This document shows, piece by piece, positions 40,801-55,800 of a DNA stretch of 64,000 nucleotides. Within the stretch, counting starts at the first letter, position 1. Each line of letters starts with the position of its first letter. The notes below the pieces were generated by a model. It made no database searches and was not told the DNA's origin. It saw only the letters and a program-made list of their open reading frames with translations. A program made the position numbers and the translations under genes. The DNA is taken from NCBI RefSeq assembly GCF_035582795.1, contig NC_134367.1, positions 47,347,062-47,411,061 on the forward strand. Direction: 5' to 3'. The DNA is from Mycteria americana (Eukaryota > Chordata > Aves > Ciconiiformes > Ciconiidae).

Positions 40801-43800
40801 ATACTCAACATTATATTATTTAACTTCTGTTCACTAGTGGGTATTTCTTCATAAAATTTCAGTTATTTTACATACAGCATATATAGGAATTGTCATTGAT
40901 TACCATTTTGAATTCAGCGAAACACACTGAATTTCATTTCATATAATTTGCAATGTTTTCTGACTACAGAACAACAGATATTGCAGGGTCAGTGATAGCA
41001 ATTCCCCTATTTAGGCTAACACTTTCCATTATAAAAGATTACTGTGGCCTTTATTTCTGAGCTGTAACACTCCAAATATTTGCAGCAGGTGATTTAAATT
41101 TATCAGAAAGAAAGTCTCTGTCCTAGAAAAGTGGCTTTCCTACTGTCATAAAATGCTGATCAGGTTTTGTTGAGATGCAAACTGTTGAATAGCACTATTT
41201 TTTTTATTTTCCTTCTTGTATTTCTCCTCAGAGAAGTTTTGGCAGCATGTCAAAACAGTAATGAATATAAAAGTAACATACATACATACTGTAAGATTTT
41301 GAAGTTAACCCTTGGAAATCAGAATATTAAAGAATTTGGGCCACTTGTGTAATGTATATAATGTAACAGAGACTATAATCATAAGTGGGCAGAAGTAAGT
41401 TTTCCTGGATATTCAGGCAATTCTTGTTTTCAAATATGTGTATACAAGTGGAGTTATACCATTTTGAAAATGAAGATTTAGTAGATATAACTACTTAAGT
41501 ACTTAAAAAGGAAAATGGCGTAAAACCTGATTCTTTTATGATGAGAATGTAATACTATCATGCTGCATTGTACACCACGTCTCCAGATTTGTACCCGAAA
41601 ATCTTTTGTCTTGCATTGCACTTTTCTACTAAACAGTCACTAGACTAACTGTATGAGCTGGCATTATTGCAAGTTATGACCTCAGGAATCGTGAGGTGGA
41701 TGGGAGAAGGAAAAGAAGGCATTTTAGGAAACAGGTCTTCCCCATATATCTCCCCCACTTCTTAAAGCTGCTGTATCTTCCAGACTGTCCCAGTGCAAAG
41801 GGATGGCCCTGGTACAGATGTAAGATGTGGATATGCAGTTATTTTTCTGGCATTTTAGTATTATACCTAACTTACTTAGAAAAAAACAAATATCAGATTT
41901 GTATAGATCCTGAACATTATAAAGGGACATAAAAAGAGAAACAGGTGTATACAGTAATTTTGATGTACTGATTATATGAAACACTTGAAACATCAAAAAT
42001 GATTCAGATATATTACTCAAAACAACAAAAAATTAAATTACAGATCAGGGAAGAAAGGCTTTTCTTAATTTTGGGGTGTTTTTTCATATACTTGTAAGTG
42101 TCTTTAAAAGCCATGAGTTACCTGTGTTTAAGTTAAGAAAATATCAGTACTTACTGTCAGAATTAAGAGCAGTTCTTCAATGTTGCTTTCAGCTTTCAAC
42201 TGATCTTTGAACATCCCAATAGTTGGATGCTTCAGATAGTAATAGGAAGCAATGCGGCCATATGTCAGAGGTTCAATGCTGCGATTATCCTGTTAGAAGA
42301 GGAATCAAATATACATGGTTCCTACATGGTTCAATATAAATGGTTCCTACAAAACTGTAAAATATTTTAAGACTACTTCGTAAGAGAGAACAGCAAAAAT
42401 GATTTAGCATCATAATTTAGCTGCAACCCCAATTAAGCTCACTTTTCAACGTAAGTCTTACAAATAGCTCCATAGACCAACACTAACATCTTAAATCAGG
42501 AGCATGTATCTTGCTGTTCCCAACTTTTAGGAGCATGTATTTTACTGAATCTTGTAAGGCACAGATTAGTCTTACCTCCCCAATTACAATACAGTAGGAG
42601 CATTCCAAATCAAAGAGGGATTTCTCAACAAGGCTTGAGAGGTACTTATTCATAGTGTCATGGCTCACATCATCCAAGTTATAGTAACTAGATAAATTGA
42701 AAACAGATGCATTACATGAATACTTTTTACACTCTGAAGATTTTTAACAATAACGTCTTGTAGGAAAACTTAGAAGGCTGCTATAATACATACACATACT
42801 TGGAACAGCAAATATCCACATTAAACAATTAAACACAGAACTATTCCCTTATATAGTCTAACAAGAAATTCATGATTCTTAAATGGTTTGTGGGAGTAAC
42901 CAACATAATACAAGCATGTACATATGGAAAGATGGTAATTTATCTGTCTATTAATAGAAAGGTTGATACAAACAGAACTGGACTGGCTATATTTTGTTAG
43001 TGGGAAAATTTTCCTGATTGCATAAGTGTATTTTCCTGATCATATAAGTATGAAAGTGAAAAAGCAATACTAACACAAATAACAGTATTTTAACTTCAAG
43101 AGAAAGGAAGAAAACCCACCAAGGATAGCAACTTTTCTTACATCCTGGAACTCTGAAAATAAAAACTAGGCATATAGTGACATCTCTTGAAAAAGTAACC
43201 TTACACCAATGCAAATGTTGTGTTTGTTGTTATATTTCTGTGTCATTTTATTCTCAAAGTTAAAATTGCTTGAAAAAGGAATAGGGTATTTGTCAATGTG
43301 GTTACTTCACATGTTCATTTTCAAGTAAAATTGTTTAGGTAAACTATATACAGTAACAATGATTCTTAGTTATCTGTATGAAGGAAAAATGTTTATAAAG
43401 CATGCCAAAACATATTGTTATGCCAGCATATAAAAAAGACTCAGTGATTGAAGTTTACACTCCGTAACTGTAGAACTTAAGCTGTATTATAAGATCCTTA
43501 CTCACACAAACTAACATAATTTCAGGGAGAGCTTTTACCTAGAAAACTCCAGATAAAATGTAGTAAGACCTTGTGTTCTAGATTCAACAAAGGCACCAAT
43601 TCAGAAAGTAACAATTAAGTTCAATGAGCAGTAAAGAAAAATTGAGCATGCTCAGAAAGTTTAAGAATTCTGAATTTAAGCAGAGCAATTAAACAATGCA
43701 ATTTCAAAGTGGAATTCAAACAAACAAACAAATTGATGATTTATTGAAATGTTAAAAAGCACAGTAAAAAAGGTTGTCCCTGCTCCTTTACAGAATTAAA

Positions 43801-46800
43801 GAATTTTAATTCTGTAAAATACTGTCGCACAAATAGACTACTGAGATTGCTGCAACGATGAAAGATGCTCCTTTGTTCATACCAGCTGCTTTACTAAAAT
43901 TTCCTACTGCTATGATGTACTCAGCATCCCCACTAGAAACAATACCACATACTGTAATGGAGAGTAGGTTCTTTCAGTGTTATTTTGTGCAGGGGAACAA
44001 CAGGCTGCAAAGCAGTGTGCTGAGATTCATTTTAGCTGATTTTACATAGTTACAGCTACACCTGAGTTAGTCTTTTCAACTTCCTTTACTGCCAATGCAG
44101 AGAAACATGCGCTTGGAGAATGCTATTCATCTGAAGTATTTTATATATCTGCTTTACGATGAGGTGAAATGACTAAAAAAAAAGAACTTTAGACAATCAG
44201 TTCAGTTGTTGATGCTGTGTTTGGGCAGATGAATCCCATTCTCTGATTTAAGCTCTATTTCGTTTACTGTAATGCTGCTGTTAGCAAATTTCAAAAGATG
44301 GAATTGTGTTTTTATATACTACAAGCATCCTTCCATGACTGTTTTATTAACAGAATCCAATTTGCATTATTCTTTTCTTAAACAGAGTTTTTAACATTTA
44401 TCTTTTTGAATAGCAATAGCATAACTGAAAAAAGCCTGCATGCTAAATAGCAGTACAGTCATTTCCAGATTTTTTCCCTTGTTATTAATCCCAAATTATG
44501 GGGTTAATTCTCTGATGCTTTGAATGTTCACTTACAATTGGGTAATGTTGCAGTAAAACACTACTACCATAAGATGATTAAAAAAATCTTTTCTGATAGC
44601 AGGGAACAGTCAGCTACATTAGACAATAACAGAGTGTATATATATGGCAGTGGAGTATTCAACTCTGTGATATTTTATATAGGTTCATGCTGAGATGATC
44701 TCAAACATCTAAAACATAGCTACTGTCCAAAACCAAACCAAACCAAAAGAAATATTTATATTGACTAAAAAGTTTTGTATGGTAGACAGCCATACATTGT
44801 CAGCCTTATGCAAAGAAAACTTATTTGTAGCAAAAGTACTCTAACATTGTTTTCAATGCAACTTAATTTTCATGAGTCCCCTTTTAAATTACTGAAGTAA
44901 CACAGTAATGATAAAAAATAGTCAGTATTTCCATCTGCACCTTTTATCTGCCTGACATCTTATCACCGAACACATTTAGATTCTGTTTATTAGCAGAAAT
45001 TACTTCGTAACATTTTGTTTACCTTCTGAAAATAATCTAGCAAATTAACTACATAAGTTGTTTAAGGATGTGAAAAGATTTTCTATTTTATACATCTAAA
45101 CCACTAATGATTCATTAGTATTTTTCTCTAAATTGAATATAACACTACTGCAATGATTCTAATTAAGGCACTTTGTTGTCACGGTATTCAGACTTTCACC
45201 GTATCATTGCAGCACTATTATTTGCAGTATTACAACACTGATGATGAATACTGATAAAACAAAGGAAGAGATATGGGCAATACACTGAAATTCTTTTTGA
45301 GACTGAAATTTAAGACAGTAATTCAAACAGATTTTATCTTGTGCTCTGCCTAATTCGCAGTATTTCACACTGAAGTCGTAATCATAAAAGGCATTAGAAT
45401 GCCTTTTAAAAACTATGTGAATTTTAAATTTGCTGATTTTTGGTAATTTTTTGTCAGAGGAGTAAATATATAGCTGCCTAGTGCAAATAAAACAATGTAA
45501 AGAAAAATCTTAAATGGTTTGTAATCTAGAGTGAAGTGGTACCAGTGTGTTTTAACTACGATCTATAATGGGGTAAATATAATTTTGAGCACACCCACAG
45601 GAGCTTCTTGGTCACTCCGCATGTTTTCCCCTAATAAAAAGCAAAGCCAGTCATCTAGAAAGACTATGTTAAAATCATTAGCGAAAAAAGAGGTATCATG
45701 ATATTAGACAGTATTTTGAATGCACAGGCATAAATGTAAGTTGAATTTTGCATGTTGGTATGCTCCAAGTATAAAAACTGCATCGTATGTGAGTTCCTCT
45801 ATGAAGCTATATTACCTAACTATTTAATTACAGATAAAGAATAAAAACAATGCAGTTTCATGCTCACTGCATTGAATCATCGAGTCATTATTTTCCCCTT
45901 GCTATAAACAGACAGCCTACCTTTTTATCAGCACACCATTTCATTTATTTCACAGTGAAGCCCAGTTTCACAATAATTGACTTGTCAGAAGCTCTAATTT
46001 ATGAGGCTGGGCTCTGTAAGCCTTCTCCTATATTGGACTCAACCTGCACACAAGCAGGGTTGAATATTTACAATGCTGTTAACAGGTGCTGAGTTGTTTA
46101 ATGATTCTAATAGCCAGAAGCGTACTGAGAAAGCCAGCGGGATCACAATTACAGGCTGTTTGAACACAACAATTACTCGTCCCCTGAGAGGTGTGAAAGT
46201 CAAAGGCAGTTTTATCCTAACAGCATCTAGCACATGGGCTAGACAGGCTAACTTCCATTAGCAGTCCATTGGGAAAAAGCAATAACAAACCCCTAGGTAT
46301 CATAAAAATTTACAAAGTATGTAAAATTTAAACAATCAAAAACTGAAGGAACTTTTTATTGTCTTTTAAATAATATATTTAAAATGCCAGACCTTGTAGA
46401 GCTTAGCAAGAACAACAAACCGTGAAACATGAACTTATTTCTCTAATCTAAGGAAGTGTGGAATTTCATCAGCTGAGAAAGACAGAGAGACGTGCAGGAA
46501 CATAAAATGTAGATGAAGTTACACAAAACATTTAGGATTTAATGTGAATGGTGGCAATCATTTCCTGTTTAGCTTATGTAAACCTGACCTGAGATCTCTC
46601 TGGGAAATTTTTTATCAGCCTTGAAATGGTCCTACTATAACTGTCAATGTTGTGAAGTCATTTGTTACAGCACCATGTTTTTTATGTTCAGATTATACGG
46701 TAGTAATAGTGACACACAAAATGAAAATCGGTGGCAGTCAGCCAAAAATATTAAAAGAAAAAACTTGCTAGCCGGAAGGCCTTTTGAAACAAATGCACAA

Positions 46801-49800
46801 AAAAGACGAATCTACAGCATTCACTTGATAGCAAGGAAGTGTGCTTGCTGAGATTTTACAGCCCTGAAAGCAGAATTTTGTTATGAACGAGTACGGGGGA
46901 AGCACAGATAGTCATTTTTGTAAATCGCTTTACTGCAGTCATCAATTGTGTTTACTTTCATCAGCTTGTGGCCTTCAGCAGCTGCCATCTTCAAGTGGTA
47001 CCATGGAAATGGTACTGAGAATATGGCACAATTGATGGACCTTCATAGCCAGGGAGCTATGAACCAATGTACCAACTCACTTCTGTTGTTAAGGCATCAC
47101 TGACTGTCTCTGGAGTCCGTGACTGGCTTGCTAAAATGCGTTACAGCATGCCCAAATGCTACAGACAGTAATCTCTATCTGTATTTTACATGTATCGTAT
47201 TTTCTTGCATTCATGTATTTGCTTATGCCAGGTATGAGAAATAGATAAATTGCTATCTTTAATCAGTTTTTAGTATAGTGTACCTTGTGGTTATTTAAGA
47301 AGATCAAAAAAGAGTCCATTTTCTCTGACATCAGCAAGGTATTGCCTGCACATCAGTGCTTCTAATTAAAATATTTACAAGAAAGTTTACCTCCTAGGAT
47401 GCATTCATAAGATGAGAAATCAGAGGTAACAGGCACATGTAAATTTGCTTACATATTCATTGGGCATTTCTTTTTCCTATGATATATTCCAACAGATAAT
47501 TTGTACAGGTAAATCATATCCAAGAGTAGGAAGACAATCATGTGAATTTGCTTTCTGAATGGGGAGATGTGGGATCTTCAGCTTTGCATTCTCACCTAAG
47601 ACTGCAGCAGACTGGGGAACAGGAGGTGGCTCAAATACTGAGCAGCCTGGGGCTTCCCGGTCTGAGAGAATCAGAAGAACTTCATTTGTGTGAATAGTGT
47701 GGTAAAAGCATACTATGAACTACGTTCCTGTACTTTTCACATCACTGTGACCCTAATAATTTAAAAGAACAAGCTCTTGTTATGAAATTCATAATAATGC
47801 CTATAGCTGTTATTTATGAAGTATATATACATGCACACAGATCTAAATGTGACTGTAAAAGAAAGAATCCACCCTGAGAAATATCTGTTTACCAACTCAA
47901 AATATGGATATTGGTAATTACTGCAGTGTAATATACCTGCACTTTCTTAGCTTCTGTTGTTAGTAGCTACTGCCAAACTTTTCCATTTTATCTCTTAATC
48001 TTAGTTAATTTAACTTTCTTCAGTAATCCCCCTTTCTGATATAATTCCAAACTAGCCCTAAAATTCTTGAATAACTGTGATTTTGTCACTGAAATACATA
48101 TTCTTCTATCCTGACTTGCTGATATTAGCTGTCACCTCAATACCAGAAACTATATTGGAACAGTATGTAATCATAATTTTTATTCAGATGTTTTATTCAC
48201 ATGTTATTAGACATGCTCAGCTAATCATACTGAGAAAAGGAAATCTGAAGTAAAATATACATTTATGACGATAAGAGCATCAGTCTGAGATAATTTAATT
48301 ATAATTTATGCTACATTATTCTTTCACTCCAGAAAACTTCATAAGACTGACACAAAGTGAAAAAAAACCCCTTAATAATAATTCTCAGAATTGAATTAAT
48401 AAAACAATTTTTTCAGGTCTTCACAAGGAACTTACACAGAAAACTGATTTAATAAGTGTGTATGTATACACACACACACACTCCAATATATATTTATAAA
48501 TACATAAAAAACCACACACATTTTAACAGTGATGTGATGTGTGCTATCAGAATATCTAAAAATTAACTTTCCAAATGAAAGCTGATTCTGCTTAACTTTA
48601 CATATGTTGTAAATTTCTATTTCTCTTTTACTGCACATGTATCTGGAAAATATCATAACCTGATTTACAGAAAAGTTTCCCATAGCCATTTCTCTTTTGT
48701 AGAAAGTTGCAGATTATAATCTTTTACATGGGTAAAAGAATGAAATAGTCAAGGAATTTCAGCCAAGGAAAGGAGACAGACGAGCCTCTCAAAATAGCCC
48801 CTTTCAAAGAACAGGGCACTTCGCTGATCTGTATTGTATGATCGTGACTAAGTAAAGAACCTACGACTAAAGTTGTATGTGGAAAGTAGAACATGTTGTA
48901 GTACTTGCCTGAGGAAGCACAGAAACTTTGCAAATTCAAAAACATCTACATTTAGGAATAATTGCTTTGTGGGAGGGAAAGAATGGGGAAGAAACTCTGG
49001 ATACTGAGACTGATACATTTTGATAAACTGTTTTATTTGGAGCACCCCTCTCATTTGCACATCATCTCTTGAACAACGTGCACATGACTAGTCAGTATGC
49101 CTCTGAACAAAACTAGCACTCAGCTACTCCACTCTCCCAAATCAACAGCTCGCTTGCTCCTCTTAACTAGACAGTTAAATCCCATTTCACAGATTTCAAG
49201 ATACAGGGGTTCATCAAACAAGAAAATTAAACCGGTGTGATGAAAAGAAGTATTGTAACATGCAAAGATTTTCAACACCACCATTAAAAAAGCCATTATT
49301 ACAAGCCTAACAAATTATCTCAAGTGTGCCAGAAAAACTTTCGTAATGACTGCATGTTTAGAAGAAACCTGGATACTTAGAGCAAAAGGATACTTTGATG
49401 TCTGTCTCACAACAAAGGTCTATTAACGTTAAATAGTACACGAATAACGTTTAAATAGTACAAATTGTAGGCATTCAGTAAGGCATTTTATGATACTGGA
49501 TTGGAACAGAATGATCCTAGATTTGTTTATGCAGCTTTAATATACAAGTAGCTAAAACTGGCAATAAATGAGAATATAAATCTTCTGCATATTATCTAAG
49601 CCCATTATTTTTGGGATTTACAGCATCACATGCAAAGACTTTTATGCCAATGAATCCCAAGGCAATTTACCAATCATGCATACGGGAATTACTTATTCAC
49701 CACTAAGGTACAATCACCTGCTCGCTGGAAAATAGTTCTTGTTTCACAGTGGAGAGAAAGTCAACAAAATTGCTTCGGGGCAGGACATGATAAAGAACAC

Positions 49801-52800
49801 TGTATCAAGTGACACTGAGTAGGTATTGTGTAACTACCCAAACCAAAATTCAGCCACTGTGCTCCTACTCTCAGGAAAAAAATAAACCCTACAATGTTTA
49901 GATTATTAAGGGCCACGAAGAGTTCCTGTTTGGTAATATCAATCATTTCATATGCTCATCTACGGCACAGTAAACTCCATTACTATATTGAAATTTATTC
50001 AAAGTTACCTCAACTATCATGGACTTATCTTCTTAAAACTCCTCAGTTTTCCTTTGATATATCTCATTCAAACACTGACTGCGCTGGAACTGCTTGGCTT
50101 GTAGGAGGTCTGAAAATACCACAGATAGTAGGTCCAGGAACTCTACTAACTGGCTAGTTCAGTAACTTTGGATGAAACTTAACAGAATTTATTATCATGT
50201 CAAAGAATGGAAAGCGTGCACTTGGTATCTAGAAGTGACCTCTTTGACACAGTCAATAACGTCCTTCGTTTTTCTCCCTGCATGACTGAGTAGAGAAGGA
50301 ATGCTCAGTACCTCTGTGTGGATGAGACAGGGGGTAAAGCAGCACAACTTGTGAACTATTCCAACCTGCCTGTGTGGCGTTCCAATGAAAGACTCCAATT
50401 TCATTAGTAACTTCAATATGCATTCCTATCCTGCCATTATGGACATGACTAGTCAAGATCTGTTCATCTTGTTTCTCACGACAAAGGTTCTGCATCTCAC
50501 TATGAAATATAGTGGGTTTTTTTCTTTCTACCCCCTCCAACTTTCTTCCCACAATCCTCTCAGAATAGCAGAACTTTTGCTTAGAAGTTGATATTGTGAT
50601 AAGTTCAGATTTAGCTTTCCATGACACTGAACGTTAAAGAAACCGCTGACAAAAAAGGACCATCAGTAAACATGCCAACCTCATACTCCAGTGGGAACCC
50701 TCTTTTCTATTGGGAAGAGCTGGCCTATTAAATCAAACGACTACATTTCTATATTCTACAGTCACTTTTGGGCTAAATGTTGTGTCTTAAAAATCTACCT
50801 ACCACAGATACCACATGATCAAAGCTTGCCAAAGACAAATCAACAAAATCACTTTAACACGCAATTCAAGAACAAGACATTTTAAAATAACAGTACTTAT
50901 TCTTTATACTAAACAAGAATAGTGTCTGCAGTGGCATAGTTTTTAAAATTAGTTGTAGTATGGATCATGTGTAAATTCCAAAGTCATACAACTAAACAAA
51001 GCTTTACCCACATGTAACCTAGACAAAATCAGAATTTAGCTGTTTGTCACTCTCAGGGGAGAAATACCTTCCACATAAATGTATTCATTTTGTTAGTTAT
51101 GAAGTGAGAGAATTGAGTATGTTTTCTTTAGTTTACAGTTCTAACACTGCATTTTTTATTTCCCAAGAAGATTAGATGGAAATCCTGTTTTGTGGGAGAT
51201 TCTCAGCATAGGACTAGATGCAGAATTCAAAACTAATGAAGACTAAAAAAGAATTAAAGGAAATTATTTCATCACCTGCAGGCTCCCACCAGCAGTTGCC
51301 CATAAAGAACCCAGCTGAAAATTCAGCCTAATGTTATGGACATTAACATGATATCAGAAATACAACACTCTGGAGTACATCAATAAATATTTAGTGCTAT
51401 AAATGCCTAATTCTTTATTTGCCACATTATTTTGGTGGGTGAATGATCCCATGATAGGTAACATACCGTTTACCCAAAACAGTGTTGTGGCAAAGGCAGG
51501 CTACATGGCTGGAACAGCTCAGCTGGATCTGCATACCAGCTGGAGCTAGACAGGATGATAACAATCATTGAAAATATTGCACACATGGTTTCACCAGGAT
51601 ACCCTAATGAAAGTAAACTTTATCACAGAGAAACAGCTGATAGCTATTCTTTCATTTATTAGGAAAATCCAGGTCTTAATAGATTTTCTGTAGAAAACTG
51701 GGCAGAACATACCAATGTGGTAGCTAAAAAAAAAGTAACACATTATAAATACAATACCTAAAGGAATGTGATAATCTGGAGTTTTATTTTAGGGATGCTG
51801 ATGTAGCTGTCTCAATAAGGCTATTTTGTAGTTGTCACTAAATTGTAAAGTTATCTGCCAAGAAATGCATTTATATTTAGACAAAAAATTATTAAAAAAA
51901 TGTGCACACAAGTTTTATTCCATGTGTGGGCCAGTAATGCTCCTACATTGGAGACTGCTAAGTATTCTAGGCTCCAACAGCAGCGGGGTCACCTTTGGAT
52001 CAACTCTACCCTCAAGTTACCTTTAGATTAAATTGCATTTGTATTTTATACTCACGTTGGGTTCATCATAAGTCGACGGAAGAAATAAGTCCAGGTGATA
52101 TAATCCATTGCATCCTGCTTAGAAGTAATAGTTCCAGCAGCAATTTCAGCATTCAAGTGGTCAGCCAGCACTTCTAACAAGCTGAAGAACAGAAAACAAG
52201 AGGACTTAGCTGACTTTACAATCACAAAGACAGGTAATATATTTTGAAGAGTTGTGCATGAAAAGGTTTATTACTTCTAATCTGAAAATATTATATATTT
52301 ATCTTCCAGTAAAAGAGAAGAGGGGAAGAAGGGGGAATGTAATTGCAAGGTCAGTCATCTTCTTTACATGACAGTGGAATGAAGCTCAAATTATTTTTTC
52401 ATTGGACCAAGAATGTACAAGTTTAAGTCATTCATGGAATGTATTCAGATGGAGCTACTCAGTGGTAACTTCTGAGTACTGTGTGTTGACCATATGATCA
52501 TGCTGGTTTAATCCAATAGAGAATCATATGGCAAGACAAACAGGAAATGAAACAGTGGCAATAGCTTAGCTAATACTTGACAAATACTTGAGGGCTATTA
52601 AAATTACATCAAAACTGCTTCCCCCAGATTTTGCCTCATCTTTATCCAATGTAAAAAAAAAAAAAAAAGGCACATACTTTTACCCAGAAAGATCTAAACT
52701 CAGAAACACAGAAGAACAAAAGCAGTTTAAAATGATTCTTACAAAGTAAAATACTGTTTAGTGTCATTAAATGGAACAAAGACCTCCATTAGGGTATCTA

Positions 52801-55800
52801 ATGAGATCATGCCTGGCTAGAGTTCAATCGGGGAATGGCAAACGTACTTAAGGATCAACCTAATTTTTCTTGTATTATAATCCTTTTTCTTTTCCTACTG
52901 TTCTTTCCCTATTGCTAAAAGTAAAGAATAATTTGGTATGAGTAGCTGTTTTACTGCTCTGTACCACTGATTGCACGCCTCTGAAGGTAAGAACTGCGGA
53001 TGTTCCACCCAGACTGTCCAACAGAAACTGGGCAGATGATTCAATAGCTATTCCATAATAAAGAGTGCTTTCTCTTTTGCTTCTAATGTGCTATATTTCA
53101 GACCCATGATCAGTGAGAGCACCAGGCCTGTCATACGAGTTGTGTACTCAAGTCTTACAACTAAAACATAGACAATGGCTTTTAGAAAAAACTTTAATTA
53201 AAAAAATATGAAGTTTAATTTTACAAACTGGAAACACTACACAAAGCTGATAATCTGCTCTTTGGTAGAACAGATGGGAAAGCATTCTAAAACTAAAAAC
53301 CCTCCAAAAAACCCCAAACAGTTTCTCTTTGAAGCCTCTTACTTCAAATAGTTGATCGTAAAAGAGACCAAGACAACTCTAAGTTAAACGGATCACAACC
53401 TATATAGAACTTAACGAGACTGCTATTAATATGTGAATCTTCATCTGAAAATTTATCAAATATTCTTTGTTTATAGTGAAAGATGGAATATATCAAACCA
53501 CAAAGTAAATACATACATACAAAATTAGTTACTAGAAACATATAGTATTTATAGTATTCCAAACAGGAACAAGGTATGATTACTACTGTTATATTGAAGA
53601 TAGGACTTCTTTATTTAGAAACACCACCTACCAATGAATTGAGAGATTTCCTAGTTTATGCTAGTGCCATACAGTCTGGATATATCATCAACATTTTAAT
53701 CACACTGCTCTTTTGACTTATTAGCTATCATTTTGAGGAAGTTCAACTCCTAGCCTTTTGTGCTAATTGAAATTTATATGTTAAAAAAAGAAGTGTGGTT
53801 TTCCTAAGGAAAGGAAGCACATGTCTCCACACTCCTTGTTTGCAAAAATTATATGTCTGTCTGTGCACCACAGAAATTAACCTTCAAATACACTAGACCA
53901 TTTCAACTACATTTCATGGGTGGATAGCACTCTCAAGCTCCTACAGATTTTCTGACCAGACAGAGGTCCCATTATCGCTTATGTTGAGGGATGAAATTTC
54001 CTTAGGAGAACAATACTGTGAGTTCTTCACTGAGAAAAAGCTTTCCGTAATGCTCATGCTTTATTAGATGTCTGAGAATTCCTCCATGAAACATGCATCT
54101 ATGGGAGACGGATGTAACTAGTTCTGCTTCCTCTTGAACAACTAAGTATATTATAAATATCAAAACCAAGGCAGAAGTTACATTATGCTGGACAGCAAAC
54201 TTTGTATCAACTAAGTTCAGAGAGGCTGCAAAAAGGTGGTGTTTCTACATTTCCAACAAAAATATTGCAATTTTGCAGTGAAAGATGTGTTGGAAGTGTA
54301 TTAGTAATAGTTTACACCACGCAGATTTCTTTATGAACTTGTGAGATTTTGAAGAATGTGATATCTATAATGGTACAAGTATTCTAGGTAAAAAGTGCTA
54401 GAAACTCACCTATTGTTTTTCCTATTAAGAATTTGTCACAGAATTTCAGGGAGGGTTCTGAGGATAGTTGTCCTACACACTGGCCTTGAAGAACAGTTTG
54501 TGCTCTCATTCAAACGTCTGAGACAACACTCAGAAGCAGAGAAGCATTTGCAGTATTATCTGGGAATGGACTGAAGAGCTCATCAGTGCTTTAAAACTCA
54601 TGGAAGAAAGGATTTTTCTGCCTAAAGATGGATAATATTTTTTTGAAAATGATTTTCCTCTAGGACCCCAATATTTAGGAGGTATTCGGCACAGGAATGT
54701 TGTTTCACTTTTCTCTATCCCTCATTTGTAGTACTGTTTATAGTTTGATCAGCTGTTCTGATTATTTTATCTTTACCTTGATTCCACTGGGAAAGGTTCA
54801 TAAAGGAATTTTTTGTAGAAGTCTTTCTTAATATCATGAACTAGAATTACAGCTTTTCCTTGGTCATCAAACTGTGGCCTGCCAGCACGTCCCATCATCT
54901 GAAGTACATCTGCCAAAGAGACAATAATGTATAAAACAAATGTATTTATATGAATGTATAAATAAATGTATTTACATCTGTATAATGTGCAATACACAAT
55001 TTTTGGATTTCTTTGGCCTCGTATGCCCTATTGTTTTTTACACATCTAATTATTTTTTCCATCTCTGATAAATTTACGATGAACTTCTTTCTGGCAGAGA
55101 ATATCTTCCTGCATACTTGAAGACCTCCCTCTGCAACAGAATCCAAGCTTACCTCTAATATAAATTTTCTCTACTCTCCTTCCATTCCACATCCATCCCT
55201 CACTTGATCATATGCAATTAAAGATGATAAGAGAACTCATGAAGCCTACAATGATAACTGTCTATTATTTCCTAATTTTCAAGTATTTGACTTCATAATA
55301 ATAGAAGTTCCTTCTATAAGCTTTTCTGCTATAGATGATTTCCTAGGTCTTCAATATTTTAGAGGAAAAAAGTAAAGGCAAATTCTAATTACTGACAGCT
55401 ATGATCTTTAGCACTCAAACTTCAGGACAAGTTATATTAGTTGTTAGCACTGGAGTAGAGATGGTTTCGTATCATATGTTGTCCCTAGATCAGATCACGA
55501 TATACACATTTAAAAGCAGGTACAGTTAAAGCTTACCTCTACTCTGCCTACACATCATCACTTGCAAATACTAGTGAATGATTTCTATAAACACTGAAAA
55601 TACTAGTTTATACAAAACATGCTCGACTTGCTACCTGGCCACCAAGATAAGTATGCTTATCATCTGTTTGTTTGTGTCTTCTCATAATCCGAGAAGTGCA
55701 TCTGCATAGGTTGTTTTGTGTCCTGCTCAACAGAGCAGTGATTCCTTTTTGGTGCCTCCAACTGCTATTTAACTTTGAAGAAACAATGGAAAGCAATTCA

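Larger units (their letters stand above)
23891..42154 (-). other. ASCC3: ASCC3 intron between window exons 6 and 7
   Basis: An 18.3 kb intron, the largest in the window. It contains the GC-rich block at 29690-30070, small tandem duplications (26553-26589, 30175-30202), a T14 run (31067-31080), an A14 run (33382-33395), an (AAAT)n repeat (35828-35849) and a 7-bp inverted repeat at 32440-32457. Open frames up to about 106 codons occur but have no codon bias, splice or family support. Confidence 0.7.
42688..52055 (-). other. ASCC3: ASCC3 intron between window exons 4 and 5
   Basis: A 9.4 kb intron. It holds a perfect 14-bp hairpin (43787-43818), an (AACCA)-type patch near 44729-44748, a short (AC)7 run (48468-48481) and two stretches (about 46000-46260 and 46860-47110) that look less AT-rich than their surroundings. 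No coding exon was recognised. Confidence 0.7.

Noticed and set aside
45228..45260. Possible box C/D snoRNA, with a TGATGA followed by CTGA
   Set aside because: The two boxes are only a few bases apart and no terminal stem is present.
50253..50627. 124-codon minus-strand open frame, on the ASCC3 strand
   Set aside because: It does not continue the ASCC3 frame between exons 4 and 5, which join correctly without it, and it matches no protein I know.
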